Source of the DNA: Anaerolineae bacterium
Lineage (GTDB): Bacteria; Chloroflexota; Anaerolineae; Aggregatilineales; Phototrophicaceae
NCBI GenBank assembly: GCA_025454675.1
Contig: JALONZ010000540.1
Span: 1 to 5,380 of the forward strand
DNA length: 5,380 nucleotides
Direction: 5' to 3'
This document shows, one piece after another, positions 1 through 5,380 of this stretch (position 1 is its first letter; the number at the start of each line of letters is the position of its first letter). The position numbers were made by a program, and so were the translations under genes. The notes under the pieces were generated by a model that was not told where the DNA came from, searched no databases, and was given only the letters and a program-made list of their open reading frames with translations.

Positions 1-204
1 GTTATCATTCACGCGCAAGGTGAATTGGGTAATTTCTGCCGAGAAAAATCCGGTGAAACGGAAGATAATATCACCCTTCTTGAATGGCACAAGTGTGACG
101 ACACCTTGCCCAACACCATCATCTACAAAATTGATGGCGAATTTTTCTTTGGTGGGTTCATAGTCATAGGTTGGCATTGCTTCTGGGTAAAAACGATTCG
201 ACAT
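1..204 (-). CDS. Probable SET-domain protein, N-terminal part (cut by window edge)
   Basis: An open frame of 68 codons runs off the left edge, so the stop is not seen. It starts with ATG (MSNRFYPEAMPTYDY), preceded by AAAGGA with about 10 nt between AGGA and the start. Residues 27-52 contain a glycine-rich turn (GVGQG, 30-34), then VPFKKGDIIFRFTG (39-52), and residues 57-65 read AEITQFTLR. This matches the opening of SET domains, where a GxG turn is followed by a pattern like 'I-KKGE-I-F---G' and then a strand leading into the S-adenosylmethionine site. Family knowledge: SET proteins are protein lysine methyltransferases, and bacterial copies mostly have unknown substrates. The catalytic NHxC and Tyr motifs would lie outside the window, so activity cannot be judged. 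It lies 90 nt downstream of the decarboxylase on the same strand and may have its own promoter. Confidence 0.6.
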   Translation of the reverse strand, partial: MSNRFYPEAMPTYDYEPTKEKFAINFVDDGVGQGVVTLVPFKKGDIIFRFTGFFSAEITQFTLRVNDN

Positions 205-231
205 GATGGTTTAGTCCTTTCTGACTGATTG

Positions 232-260
232 ATTTTGTTATATACGAAAAATTGTGTAAA
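232..260 (-). promoter_or_regulatory. Possible sigma70-type promoter for the SET-domain gene
   Basis: On the minus strand TTTACA (255-260, one mismatch to TTGACA) is followed after 17 bp by CAAAAT (232-237, four of six matches to TATAAT). Transcription would begin about 20 nt upstream of the start codon at 204. The -10 box is poor, so this is tentative. If it is not used, the gene would depend on read-through from the decarboxylase. Confidence 0.25.
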
Positions 261-294
261 AAGTATCGGATGCCCTAAGTCACCCGCCAAGTCG

Positions 295-1803
295 TTAGTT
301 TGTGACCACGCGCAAATAGGTGAGGGTTTTATCTTCAACACCCACAACACCACTGCCCATCCGCCGTAAATAACCCAAATAATCCAAAATTTCTTGGGTT
401 ATCACCTCACCAGGGACGACCAACGGAATACCTGGGGGGTAGGGGATGATATTTTCGGCGCAAATTTCGCCAACCGATTGCGCCAACGGCACAGGGCGCG
501 AATTGGCAAAATAGGCTTCACGCGGGCTAATTGCAATATGCGGAAGTTCCGCAGGCGGTGGGACTTCTGGTTCAGATTGAGCAATTGTCCCTTTGATTTT
601 GGCGATTTCGCGCAAGGCGCTAATCAATTTGCCAACGGTGCGGTCATCATCGCCAATGGTGATGGAGCAGATGATTTGGCGTAAATCGGCAAATTCCACA
701 TCAATGCCGTATGTTTTGCGAAGTGTTTCCGCAACGGCGAAACCAGTTTGACCAATATCACGCACACGGATGACCAATTTGGTCGGGTCATAGGCAAAAA
801 TGCCGTGACTGCCGATTAAATCATCACCATAACACCATAAGCCATCAATTGCATTGATGTTTTCCCGCGCGAAATAAGATAGTTCTAACACACGAGATAA
901 CAATTGATGCCCTTCGGTTGCCATTTGCATCCGTGCCGCATCGAGTGATGCCAATAATAATGAGTTGGGTGATGAGGATTGCAACAAGCCCATCACCTGC
1001 GCCACATCAGCCAGATTTGCACGTCCGTTATTGACATGCAACATGGATGCTTGAGTGAGCGCCCCTTGTGTTTTATGCGTACTTTGAATGACCATATCCG
1101 CCCCTAAACGGGTGGCAGATTGGGGTAATCCCTCATGAAAGGCTAAATGCGAGCCATGTGCTTCATCCACCAACAATAATGCGCCATGTTCATGCGCGAT
1201 TTGGGCGATGGTCGCGGTATCCGACAAAATGCCGTAATAATTGGGCGAGGTGATGTGTATCGCGGCGATGTTATTGTTTTCTGCGAATAATTGGCGCACG
1301 ACATCCGCCGATACCGCTAAGGATGAGCCTACTTGTGGATGATAATCGGGTTTGACATATACAGGCATTGCGCCAGATAGCACCAAACCACCATACACCG
1401 AGCGATGACAAGCGCGGGGCATAATCACCTTTTGACCTGCGCCAGATGCACTCATAATCGCGCCCATATTGCCAACGGTTGACCCATTGATGAGGAAAAA
1501 GGTGTGGTCTGCACCATAGGCTTTGGCGGCGAGTTTTTGTGCTTCGAGCAATGCCCCTTTGGGCGAATGGAGATAATCAATAATGCCGTTGATTTCTACC
1601 ACATCGGCGGGATGAAGATTGCCCCCCCAATATTGTTCCAGCATGGGGTGGGGTTTCATATTCATTTTGTGACCGGGCATATGAAACGACGTATGATACG
1701 CCTCTTTTTCTGCCAACAGGCTTTCAAGATAGGGCATTTGGGTTTGGTCTTGGTCGCCCATGTGTGTGGTGTCATCTGAGCGGGTGGTGGATTGTGCTAT
1801 CAC
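295..1803 (-). CDS. PLP-dependent Orn/Lys/Arg decarboxylase (SpeA-like, fold type I)
   Basis: The product is 502 aa and decarboxylates arginine, lysine or ornithine to the matching polyamine or diamine in the cytosol. Residue numbers count from the GTG start. HMPGHK (41-46) is the family's N-terminal signature, and FLINGSTVGN (103-112) is the cofactor phosphate-binding loop. CHRS (about 132-135) carries the His expected to stack on PLP. DEAHGSH (213-219) has the Asp that pairs with the pyridine nitrogen, and STHKTQGALTQ (241-251) holds the Schiff-base Lys244. The C-terminal YPPGIPLVVPGE (455-466) is also typical. The length fits the short Bacillus SpeA type (about 490 aa), which lacks the N-terminal wing domain of the E. 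coli inducible enzymes. GTG at 1803 is preferred because AAGGA lies 11 nt upstream. TTG at 1830 and ATG at 1761 are in frame but lack a ribosome binding site. Substrate choice among Arg, Lys and Orn cannot be read from the sequence. Confidence 0.93.
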   Translation of the reverse strand: MIAQSTTRSDDTTHMGDQDQTQMPYLESLLAEKEAYHTSFHMPGHKMNMKPHPMLEQYWGGNLHPADVVEINGIIDYLHSPKGALLEAQKLAAKAYGADHTFFLINGSTVGNMGAIMSASGAGQKVIMPRACHRSVYGGLVLSGAMPVYVKPDYHPQVGSSLAVSADVVRQLFAENNNIAAIHITSPNYYGILSDTATIAQIAHEHGALLLVDEAHGSHLAFHEGLPQSATRLGADMVIQSTHKTQGALTQASMLHVNNGRANLADVAQVMGLLQSSSPNSLLLASLDAARMQMATEGHQLLSRVLELSYFARENINAIDGLWCYGDDLIGSHGIFAYDPTKLVIRVRDIGQTGFAVAETLRKTYGIDVEFADLRQIICSITIGDDDRTVGKLISALREIAKIKGTIAQSEPEVPPPAELPHIAISPREAYFANSRPVPLAQSVGEICAENIIPYPPGIPLVVPGEVITQEILDYLGYLRRMGSGVVGVEDKTLTYLRVVTN

Positions 1804-2362
1804 GTATCTCTTTATCCTTCGGGTTGACAACCGATTTTCATCGGAAAAACATAAACAACAATGTGCGATTCCATCTTCTCCGCAACGCCTTGCGTTGAAT
1901 CAGCAACATTCAATCATATAGTTCTATATCACCCTTCATGAGGGGGCAATATAAAAACATTTCTACACCCAATTTTTTCTAGTGGGTGATTATGTGTATC
2001 ATACGTTTTGGTTAACGATTACAGGTGGTCTAGCTATTTCAACGCAGGGGATGTTCCGGTACGTTAAAATGGCGTGGGCGAGGCATAATGTCCCGTTTTG
2101 GGGGCAACAGTCACAATCAGCATCTAAAGATGTATCCATTTTGGATTGTTGTAACTCCTTGTGCGGTTAGTGTAAACCCGCTATTCTTTGACCACTACTA
2201 TCAATTATCCGCACATTACCGCGCATGTCAATAGGATATGGACTCATTCACAATAAATTCACATTAAACACCCATAAATGAGGGGTTTTTGTGTTAAGAA
2301 TATGCTCATTAGCAAATGTGTACGTGTTTCTAACCAAATCTGAACATCAGTAGCGGAATCGT
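1804..2362. other. Gene-poor intergenic region between divergent genes
   Basis: No convincing gene is seen here. It holds the 5' leader of the decarboxylase and several small inverted repeats: CCGAT-tttc-ATCGG (1831-1844), CAACGC-ctt-GCGTTG (1883-1897), ATATAG-tt-CTATAT (1916-1929), CACCCA/TGGGTG with an 11-nt loop (1966-1988), and 7-bp arms TGTGCGG/CCGCACA (2160-2166 and 2209-2215). A weak hairpin with a C-T mismatch ending in five T's sits at 2266-2290. A GTG-initiated frame of 62 codons (1982-2170) has no ribosome binding site and resembles nothing I know. The region may be regulatory, encode an unrecognised small RNA, or be decayed sequence. Confidence 0.55.
1916..1929. promoter_or_regulatory. 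AT-rich palindrome, possible operator upstream of the decarboxylase
   Basis: A perfect inverted repeat, ATATAG-tt-CTATAT, lies about 110-125 bp upstream of the decarboxylase GTG. On the minus strand TTGCCC (1945-1950 region) stands upstream of it, but the spacing to any -10-like hexamer is poor, so no promoter is assigned. The size and symmetry suit a dimeric regulator, although a 14-bp AT-rich palindrome can arise by chance. Confidence 0.2.
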
Positions 2363-2394
2363 TTGAAACCATATGCACAAAATGCTTCTATAAT
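2363..2394 (+). promoter_or_regulatory. Promoter of the amidase gene, probably giving a leaderless mRNA
   Basis: A perfect TATAAT occupies 2389-2394 and TTGAAA lies at 2363-2368, giving a long 20-bp spacer, so the -35 assignment is weak. Only seven bases separate the TATAAT from the ATG at 2402, which places the expected transcription start on or next to the start codon. No Shine-Dalgarno sequence precedes that ATG. The arrangement is that of a leaderless transcript. Confidence 0.5.
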
Positions 2395-2401
2395 ATGCAA
2401 T

Positions 2402-2518
2402 ATGAAAACACGATATGTACTCATTCTTGGATTTTTATTAGGGATGATGCTCACAGCTGTGATGCTCATCAATGCACCTGTGGCGAGTGTTGCTTATGCA
2501 CAGGTGGATGCCATATGA
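2402..2518 (+). other. Signal-peptide segment of the amidase, ending at a premature TGA
   Basis: Thirty-eight codons starting MKTRYVLILGFLLGMML encode a positive N-terminus (Lys2, Arg4), a hydrophobic core (about residues 5-25) and a SVAYA-Q signal peptidase I site with cleavage after Ala33. The frame ends at TGA 2516-2518 four codons later. A secretion signal directly upstream of a domain in the neighbouring frame is strong evidence that the two were once one gene. It is unlikely to be a free-standing small peptide. Confidence 0.7.
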
Positions 2519-4006
2519 AGCCGATGTGCAAAATCAAATGGTTTATGATGATTTTGGTGGCGAATTGATGTTATCGGCTGGTGTGGGGCAAGGCGAATAT
2601 GTATCGCAGGTGTATGTAGTTGCATTACGCCATATCGCGCCCATATTAGACGTAGGAATGATTTTTCAGGTCACACAAGACACCTATGATAACGATGTGG
2701 TCAAAATTGCGGTGCGCGGGTCGGCGAATGGCATCTATTGGACAGCGTGGCAAATTTGGTCAGTTTTGATAAAGCGACTCGATATGTACAATTTCGCATC
2801 ACATGGGATAAAACTCGTCTCACTGAGCCAATTGTGTTTGAATTGGCAAAATTGTCATTTATCAGCGCGGGTGCAACCCCGTCAAGCGTGAGCGCACAAA
2901 TTCAACAAAGTGCCGCTAGCGGTCAAATTATCTCAATGCCCAATTCCGCCCCGCAACCGGTTGTATCACGTACTGCTTGGGGATGTCCAGAGGGACAAAA
3001 TGCCTCGCAATGGTCGCCACAATATACCACGGTGACGCATTTTATTGTGCATCATACCGCCACCCCCAATAATGATGCGGATTGGGCGGCGCGGGTGCGT
3101 TCCATCTGGAATTATCATACGAATACGTTGGGGTGGGGTGATATTGGCTATAATTACCTGATTGACCCCAATGGTGTGATTTATGAGGGGCGTGCGGGTG
3201 GTGATAGGAGTATTGGCGCACATTTTAGTTGTATGAATAGCAAGACGATGGGTATTGCGCTGATTGGCACATTTAGCTCAGTTAACCCATCCAATAATGC
3301 CATGAATAGCCTCAAAAACCTGTTGGCATGGAAAGCGACTACCCTGAATATTGACCCTGATGGCTGGGGGTATCATAACCCATCTGCGTTGACGATGTGG
3401 AATATTTCGGGGCATCGGGATGGTAACTCATCTGCTAATGGTTGCCCAAGTGGGACGACTTGCCCTGGCGATGTGTTATATAATCTGTTGCCGAATATTC
3501 GCGCGGATGTGGCAGTGCAGATTATTCCAACCGCAACGCCAACCCCAACACGCACACCGACACCGACCATCACGCCGACTCCGACGATGACACCGACACC
3601 GACCATCACGCCAACCAATTATGTTGAGTGGGAATTATTGCCAAATGATGTTTTGAATCAGTTACAGACACAAAATAATGCGCCCATTGGGTATGTGTTG
3701 GTGGTGTATGGAGAACGCCAAGTGCAATTTTATGTGAATTACAATGGCGTGACGTATATTGTGCCGATTGCCATACGGCGTAATGTGGTGGATTTTGTTG
3801 AGATGACTGTTTTGCCCATCACACGAACCGATTCTGCGCCTGTAGATGAGGGAATACGGCAATATTTGGCGCAACTCATCCCCGCCGACTTTGCGAGTGC
3901 ATTAGATAACCTGCTCAATCGGCATTATGGCGCGATTCAGTACAATGTGGAAGATATTCTGATTGGTGCGAATCGGTTGCGCGTGGGGGTGTTGTTGGGG
4001 GGATGA
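2402..4006 (+). CDS. Secreted PGRP/N-acetylmuramoyl-L-alanine amidase; reading frame broken twice
   Basis: A secreted Zn-dependent amidase expected to cut the MurNAc-L-Ala bond of peptidoglycan. The frame from ATG 2402 encodes a signal peptide, then hits TGA at 2516. The next +1 frame carries a beta-sandwich-like domain (about 2517-2752), and the original frame resumes at about 2753 and stays open to TGA 4004-4006. Rejoined, the protein is about 534 aa. The junction reads smoothly as VRGSANGIYWTAWQ then NLVSFDKATRYVQFR, a pattern common before bacterial PGRP domains. The amidase domain spans about 2966-3515. Its Zn ligands are His in IVHHTA (3050), His in SGHRD (3413) and Cys in TTCPGD (3461), and the catalytic Tyr is in DIGYNY (about 3149). 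A Thr/Pro linker (3527-3616) leads to a C-terminal domain of about 127 aa that I do not recognise. The catalytic set is intact, so sequencing or assembly indels are as likely as a true pseudogene. Starting at TTG 2738 would lose the signal peptide and has no ribosome binding site. Confidence 0.85.
2752..2754 (+). other. Second frame-change point, A-run
   Basis: At the AAA of TGGCAAATTTGG the coding signal moves from the +1 frame back to the signal-peptide frame. Adding one A to this run restores a continuous Trp-Gln-Asn-Leu-Val reading. This is the usual signature of a one-base loss in a homopolymer. It is not a canonical X-XXY-YYZ slippery heptamer in the incoming frame. Confidence 0.6.
3527..3616 (+). 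repeat. Thr/Pro-rich low-complexity linker with 36-bp internal repeat
   Basis: About 30 codons encode alternating Pro-Thr with Ala, Arg, Ile or Met interruptions (PTPTRTPTPTITPTPT pattern). At DNA level a 23-bp unit at 3554-3576 recurs exactly at 3590-3612, a period of 36 bp or 12 codons. Such linkers are extended, often glycosylated spacers between extracellular domains, and they change length easily by slippage. Here the linker joins the amidase domain to the C-terminal domain. Confidence 0.85.
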
Positions 4007-4052
4007 GGTAGATAAGATGATTATTAGCCAATAAATGCAGGTGCCGAATAGG

Positions 4053-4086
4053 TGGCTGACATACGCCCTAAAGGGCTAGTCAGCCA
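4053..4086. terminator. Long interrupted hairpin at convergent gene ends, possible bidirectional terminator
   Basis: An outer 8-bp stem, TGGCTGAC/GTCAGCCA, encloses TA/TA and an inner GCCC-taaa-GGGC hairpin, with single-base bulges at 4061 and 4064. It begins 47 nt after the amidase stop and would form equally well on either strand. No T-run follows on the plus strand, so a classical intrinsic terminator is not proven. It could instead be a REP-like palindromic repeat. Confidence 0.45.
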
Positions 4087-4110
4087 GTACACTTCTTCCT
4101 AGTTTGGGTT

Positions 4111-4140
4111 TGTAAGGGCGCAACATGTTGCGCCCTTACA
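4111..4140. repeat. Perfect 30-bp palindrome (REP/MITE-like or terminator)
   Basis: The arm TGTAAGGGCGCAACA is followed at once by its exact reverse complement, with the centre at 4125/4126 and no spacer. It lies 17 bp beyond the stop of the minus-strand membrane-protein gene, between two convergent genes. It is more GC-rich than the surrounding AT-rich gap. From memory, palindromes with similar GGGGCGCAA-type arms recur in many environmental bacterial genomes, which would make this a dispersed palindromic repeat. Neither side has a U-tract, so any role in termination would come from the hairpin alone. Confidence 0.7.
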
Positions 4141-4157
4141 GACGGGTCTTATTACCT

Positions 4158-4598
4158 CTACAATGCTTTTTCCTGTTCGGCTTTTTCTGCCATATAATAA
4201 GATTCGACCAAGCCCGTCCAGAAAATCCCCGCGATGAGCGATGAACTGCCCGTCAATGCACCAGATATGAGCCAACCCGCCACAGGGACGAAGGTCAATA
4301 TCCCGCCCAAAATACCCTGAGAAACGCGCAAGGTGGCATAACTGACAATCCCGCCCGTGACGATAATCATCCCCGCTTTATTCAAGATTTCGGATAATTT
4401 TTCGGATGTGATTTGCTCATTGAAATAAATCCGATAAATATCCCAAAACATCCACGCATCCGAGACGGCGATACCCAGTTGTTTGGCGGTTTCCATTGCA
4501 GGTAGGGGTACAGCACCCGCCAAACCTGTCCCAATGGCGTTTTGGGTGATGCGGAGCATGGCATCGAGTCGTTTTTGGTCTAAATTTGTGTTATCCAT
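4158..4598 (-). CDS. Small membrane protein, DUF697/YcjF-like
   Basis: The product is 146 aa with a soluble N-terminus and a strongly hydrophobic C-terminal half. Segments at about 75-90, 96-114 and 117-132 could cross the membrane, and a charged tail follows (AEKAEQEKAL). Residues 18-70 (TQNAIGTGLAGAVPLPAMET, then a helical stretch to EQITSEKLSEIL) resemble DUF697, whose members have a small/Pro-rich membrane segment, a helical region with an 'S-ekl' turn, and a second Gly-rich segment. Some DUF697 domains are fused to GTPases; this copy stands alone and no nucleotide-binding motif is seen. ATG at 4598 is chosen: GAGAGGA lies about 12 nt upstream, and the in-frame GTG at 4619 would overlap that site. 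The gene is convergent with the amidase and divergent from rnhA. The molecular function is unknown and the family match was made by eye. Confidence 0.7.
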   Translation of the reverse strand: MDNTNLDQKRLDAMLRITQNAIGTGLAGAVPLPAMETAKQLGIAVSDAWMFWDIYRIYFNEQITSEKLSEILNKAGMIIVTGGIVSYATLRVSQGILGGILTFVPVAGWLISGALTGSSSLIAGIFWTGLVESYYMAEKAEQEKAL

Positions 4599-4601
4599 AG
4601 G

Positions 4602-4632
4602 TTGTATTTTTCCTCTCACATTTCATATAATA
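4602..4632 (+). promoter_or_regulatory. Probable promoter of the rnhA-aminotransferase operon
   Basis: TATAAT at 4626-4631 is a perfect -10 box. TTGTAT at 4602-4607 is a weak -35 box with an 18-bp spacer. Transcription would start near 4638, leaving a leader of about 40 nt before the rnhA ATG. The complementary strand of the same -10 reads TATTAT (4627-4632), which could serve the divergent membrane-protein gene, so the two promoters may overlap back to back. Confidence 0.45.
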
Positions 4633-4678
4633 ACCATTACGCAAATTTGAATAAAAAGTTTTGGAGGGGGTAATAACC

Positions 4679-5161
4679 ATGTTTTTTGAAGATAATCTTC
4701 TTCCCAGAGTGACCATTTATACCGATGGTGGATGTAGCCCGAATCCCGGATTTGGCGCGTGGGCGGTATTAATTATTTTTCAGCGCGAATCGGGTGAGGT
4801 GGTCAAAAAAGAATTGACGGGTTATAACCCCGATACGACCAATAATCAAATGGAACTGACCGCCGCCATCGAAGCCCTAGAAGCCCTGAATACAGACTGC
4901 AATGTGGCATTTTATACAGATAGCGAATATCTGAAAAATGGCATCACCAAATGGTTGAACGGTTGGGTTAAAAATGGGTGGCGCACGGCATCCAAACAGC
5001 CTGTTAAAAATCAGGATTTATGGGAACAATTGCACCTTGCTACCCAACGCCATACGATTATGTGGCATTGGACACGCGGACATGCGGGTGATGAACACAA
5101 TGAACGGGTGGATTTTTTGGTGAATAAAGCCCGTGCGGATGCCCGTCGTAAATTGAAATAA
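4679..5161 (+). CDS. rnhA: Ribonuclease HI
   Basis: This 160-aa enzyme cleaves the RNA strand of RNA-DNA hybrids, removing R-loops and replication primers in the cytosol. The full catalytic set is visible: Asp16 in IYTDGGCSPNPG, Glu59 in NNQMELTAA, Asp81 in FYTDSEYL, His135 in TRGHAGD and Asp145 in NERVDFLV. These correspond to D10, E48, D70, H124 and D134 of the E. coli enzyme. The basic handle region is present too (KWLNGWVKNGWRTASK, about 91-106), as in the E. coli type. The length matches the family (about 150-160 aa). ATG at 4679 is chosen because GGAGGGGG (4663-4670) ends 8 nt upstream; an in-frame TTG at 4661 would overlap that site. The aminotransferase gene starts 36 nt after the stop on the same strand, which suggests co-transcription, though the two enzymes have no obvious shared pathway. 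Confidence 0.96.
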   Translation: MFFEDNLLPRVTIYTDGGCSPNPGFGAWAVLIIFQRESGEVVKKELTGYNPDTTNNQMELTAAIEALEALNTDCNVAFYTDSEYLKNGITKWLNGWVKNGWRTASKQPVKNQDLWEQLHLATQRHTIMWHWTRGHAGDEHNERVDFLVNKARADARRKLK

Positions 5162-5197
5162 TGCTCGATTGATTGGATAAAACAGGAGATTAACCAC

Positions 5198-5380
5198 ATG
5201 CCACGCATTGCCAACCGTGTTATCCCATTTGGGACGACTATTTTTACCGAAATTAACGCCCTTGCTCAACAACATAACGCCGTGAATTTGGGGCAGGGCA
5301 GACCCGATTTTGATGGCGCTCCGCAAGTTGTTCAGGCGTATGTCGAGGCGCTCCAATCGGGTTTGTATAACCAATATGCG
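5198..5380 (+). CDS. PLP-dependent class I/II aminotransferase, N-terminal part (cut by window edge)
   Basis: Sixty-one codons are visible and the rest lies beyond the right edge. The protein begins MPRIANRVIPFGTTIFTEIN, then NLGQGRPDFDGAPQVV (about 30-45) and ends at GLYNQYA. The Asn-Leu-Gly-Gln-Gly-x-Pro-Asp-Phe-Asp-Gly block with a downstream Asn-Gln-Tyr is characteristic of the methionine/kynurenine-type aminotransferases (YbdL and KAT relatives), which usually read GFPDF where this one has GRPDF. The Schiff-base Lys is not in the window, so substrate and activity cannot be judged. ATG 5198 is supported by AGGAG at 5184-5188, 9 nt upstream. It follows rnhA by 36 nt and probably shares its transcript. 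Confidence 0.88.
   Translation, partial: MPRIANRVIPFGTTIFTEINALAQQHNAVNLGQGRPDFDGAPQVVQAYVEALQSGLYNQYA

Noticed and set aside
123..353. Minus-strand frame of 76 codons across the SET/decarboxylase junction
   Set aside because: It overlaps the SET-domain start and the decarboxylase end in another frame and shows no protein-family features.
1982..2170. Plus-strand frame of 62 codons in the intergenic gap
   Set aside because: It has a GTG start, no ribosome binding site, no recognisable motif and an odd composition (scattered Trp, Cys and His). Not supported as a gene.
2266..2290. Intrinsic terminator
   Set aside because: The stem has only CCC/GGG plus A-T pairs with a C-T mismatch, and the T-run is used up in the stem. 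Too weak to call, and no gene lies upstream on that strand.
2472..2891. Plus-strand frame of 139 codons taken as a gene of its own
   Set aside because: Only the middle (about 2517-2752) carries real coding sense. Its start overlaps the signal-peptide coding region in another frame and its tail overlaps the amidase frame. It is an internal segment of the frameshifted amidase gene.
3553..3612. CRISPR-like or tandem-repeat array
   Set aside because: The repeated DNA is explained by the Thr-Pro coding periodicity of the linker, with only two exact copies and no spacers.
3373..3618. Minus-strand frame with Val-Gly repeats opposite the linker
   Set aside because: It is the antisense reading of the Thr/Pro linker repeats. 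The low-complexity VGVGVMVGV sequence is a shadow.
5011..5374. Minus-strand frames opposite rnhA and the aminotransferase
   Set aside because: Both overlap clearly identified genes on the plus strand and contain no recognisable motifs.

Overview
This 5.4 kb window looks like an ordinary chromosomal stretch from an environmental bacterium, most likely a Chloroflexota (Anaerolineae-like) genome. That assignment is an inference. It rests on a secreted peptidoglycan-recognition amidase joined to a Thr/Pro-rich linker, moderate-to-low GC, and short palindromes near gene ends. There are no rRNA, tRNA, CRISPR, transposase or phage genes.

Layout from left to right. The minus strand carries the first 68 codons of a probable SET-domain protein (complement 1-204; its C-terminus lies off the left edge) and, upstream of it, a complete PLP-dependent Orn/Lys/Arg decarboxylase (complement 295-1803, GTG start). 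A gene-poor stretch of about 600 bp (1804-2401) follows, holding several small inverted repeats and, at its right end, a promoter that abuts a start codon. The plus strand then carries a secreted PGRP/N-acetylmuramoyl-L-alanine amidase (2402-4006). As sequenced, its reading frame is broken twice: the signal peptide is in one frame, the N-terminal beta-sandwich-like domain in the next frame, and the amidase domain, linker and C-terminal domain are back in the first frame. Between its end and the convergent next gene lie two strong palindromes (4053-4086 and 4111-4140).

The minus strand then encodes a small membrane protein resembling DUF697/YcjF proteins (complement 4158-4598). It diverges from an apparent operon of RNase HI (4679-5161) and a class I/II PLP aminotransferase (from 5198, cut by the right edge).

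Functionally the genes are a mix of housekeeping (RNase HI, amino-acid and polyamine metabolism) and cell-envelope (amidase, membrane protein) functions. I found no coherent novel multi-gene system. The observations most worth a second look are the two compensating frameshifts in the amidase gene, its apparently leaderless promoter, the 30-bp perfect palindrome at the convergent gene ends, and the unassigned C-terminal domain of the amidase.
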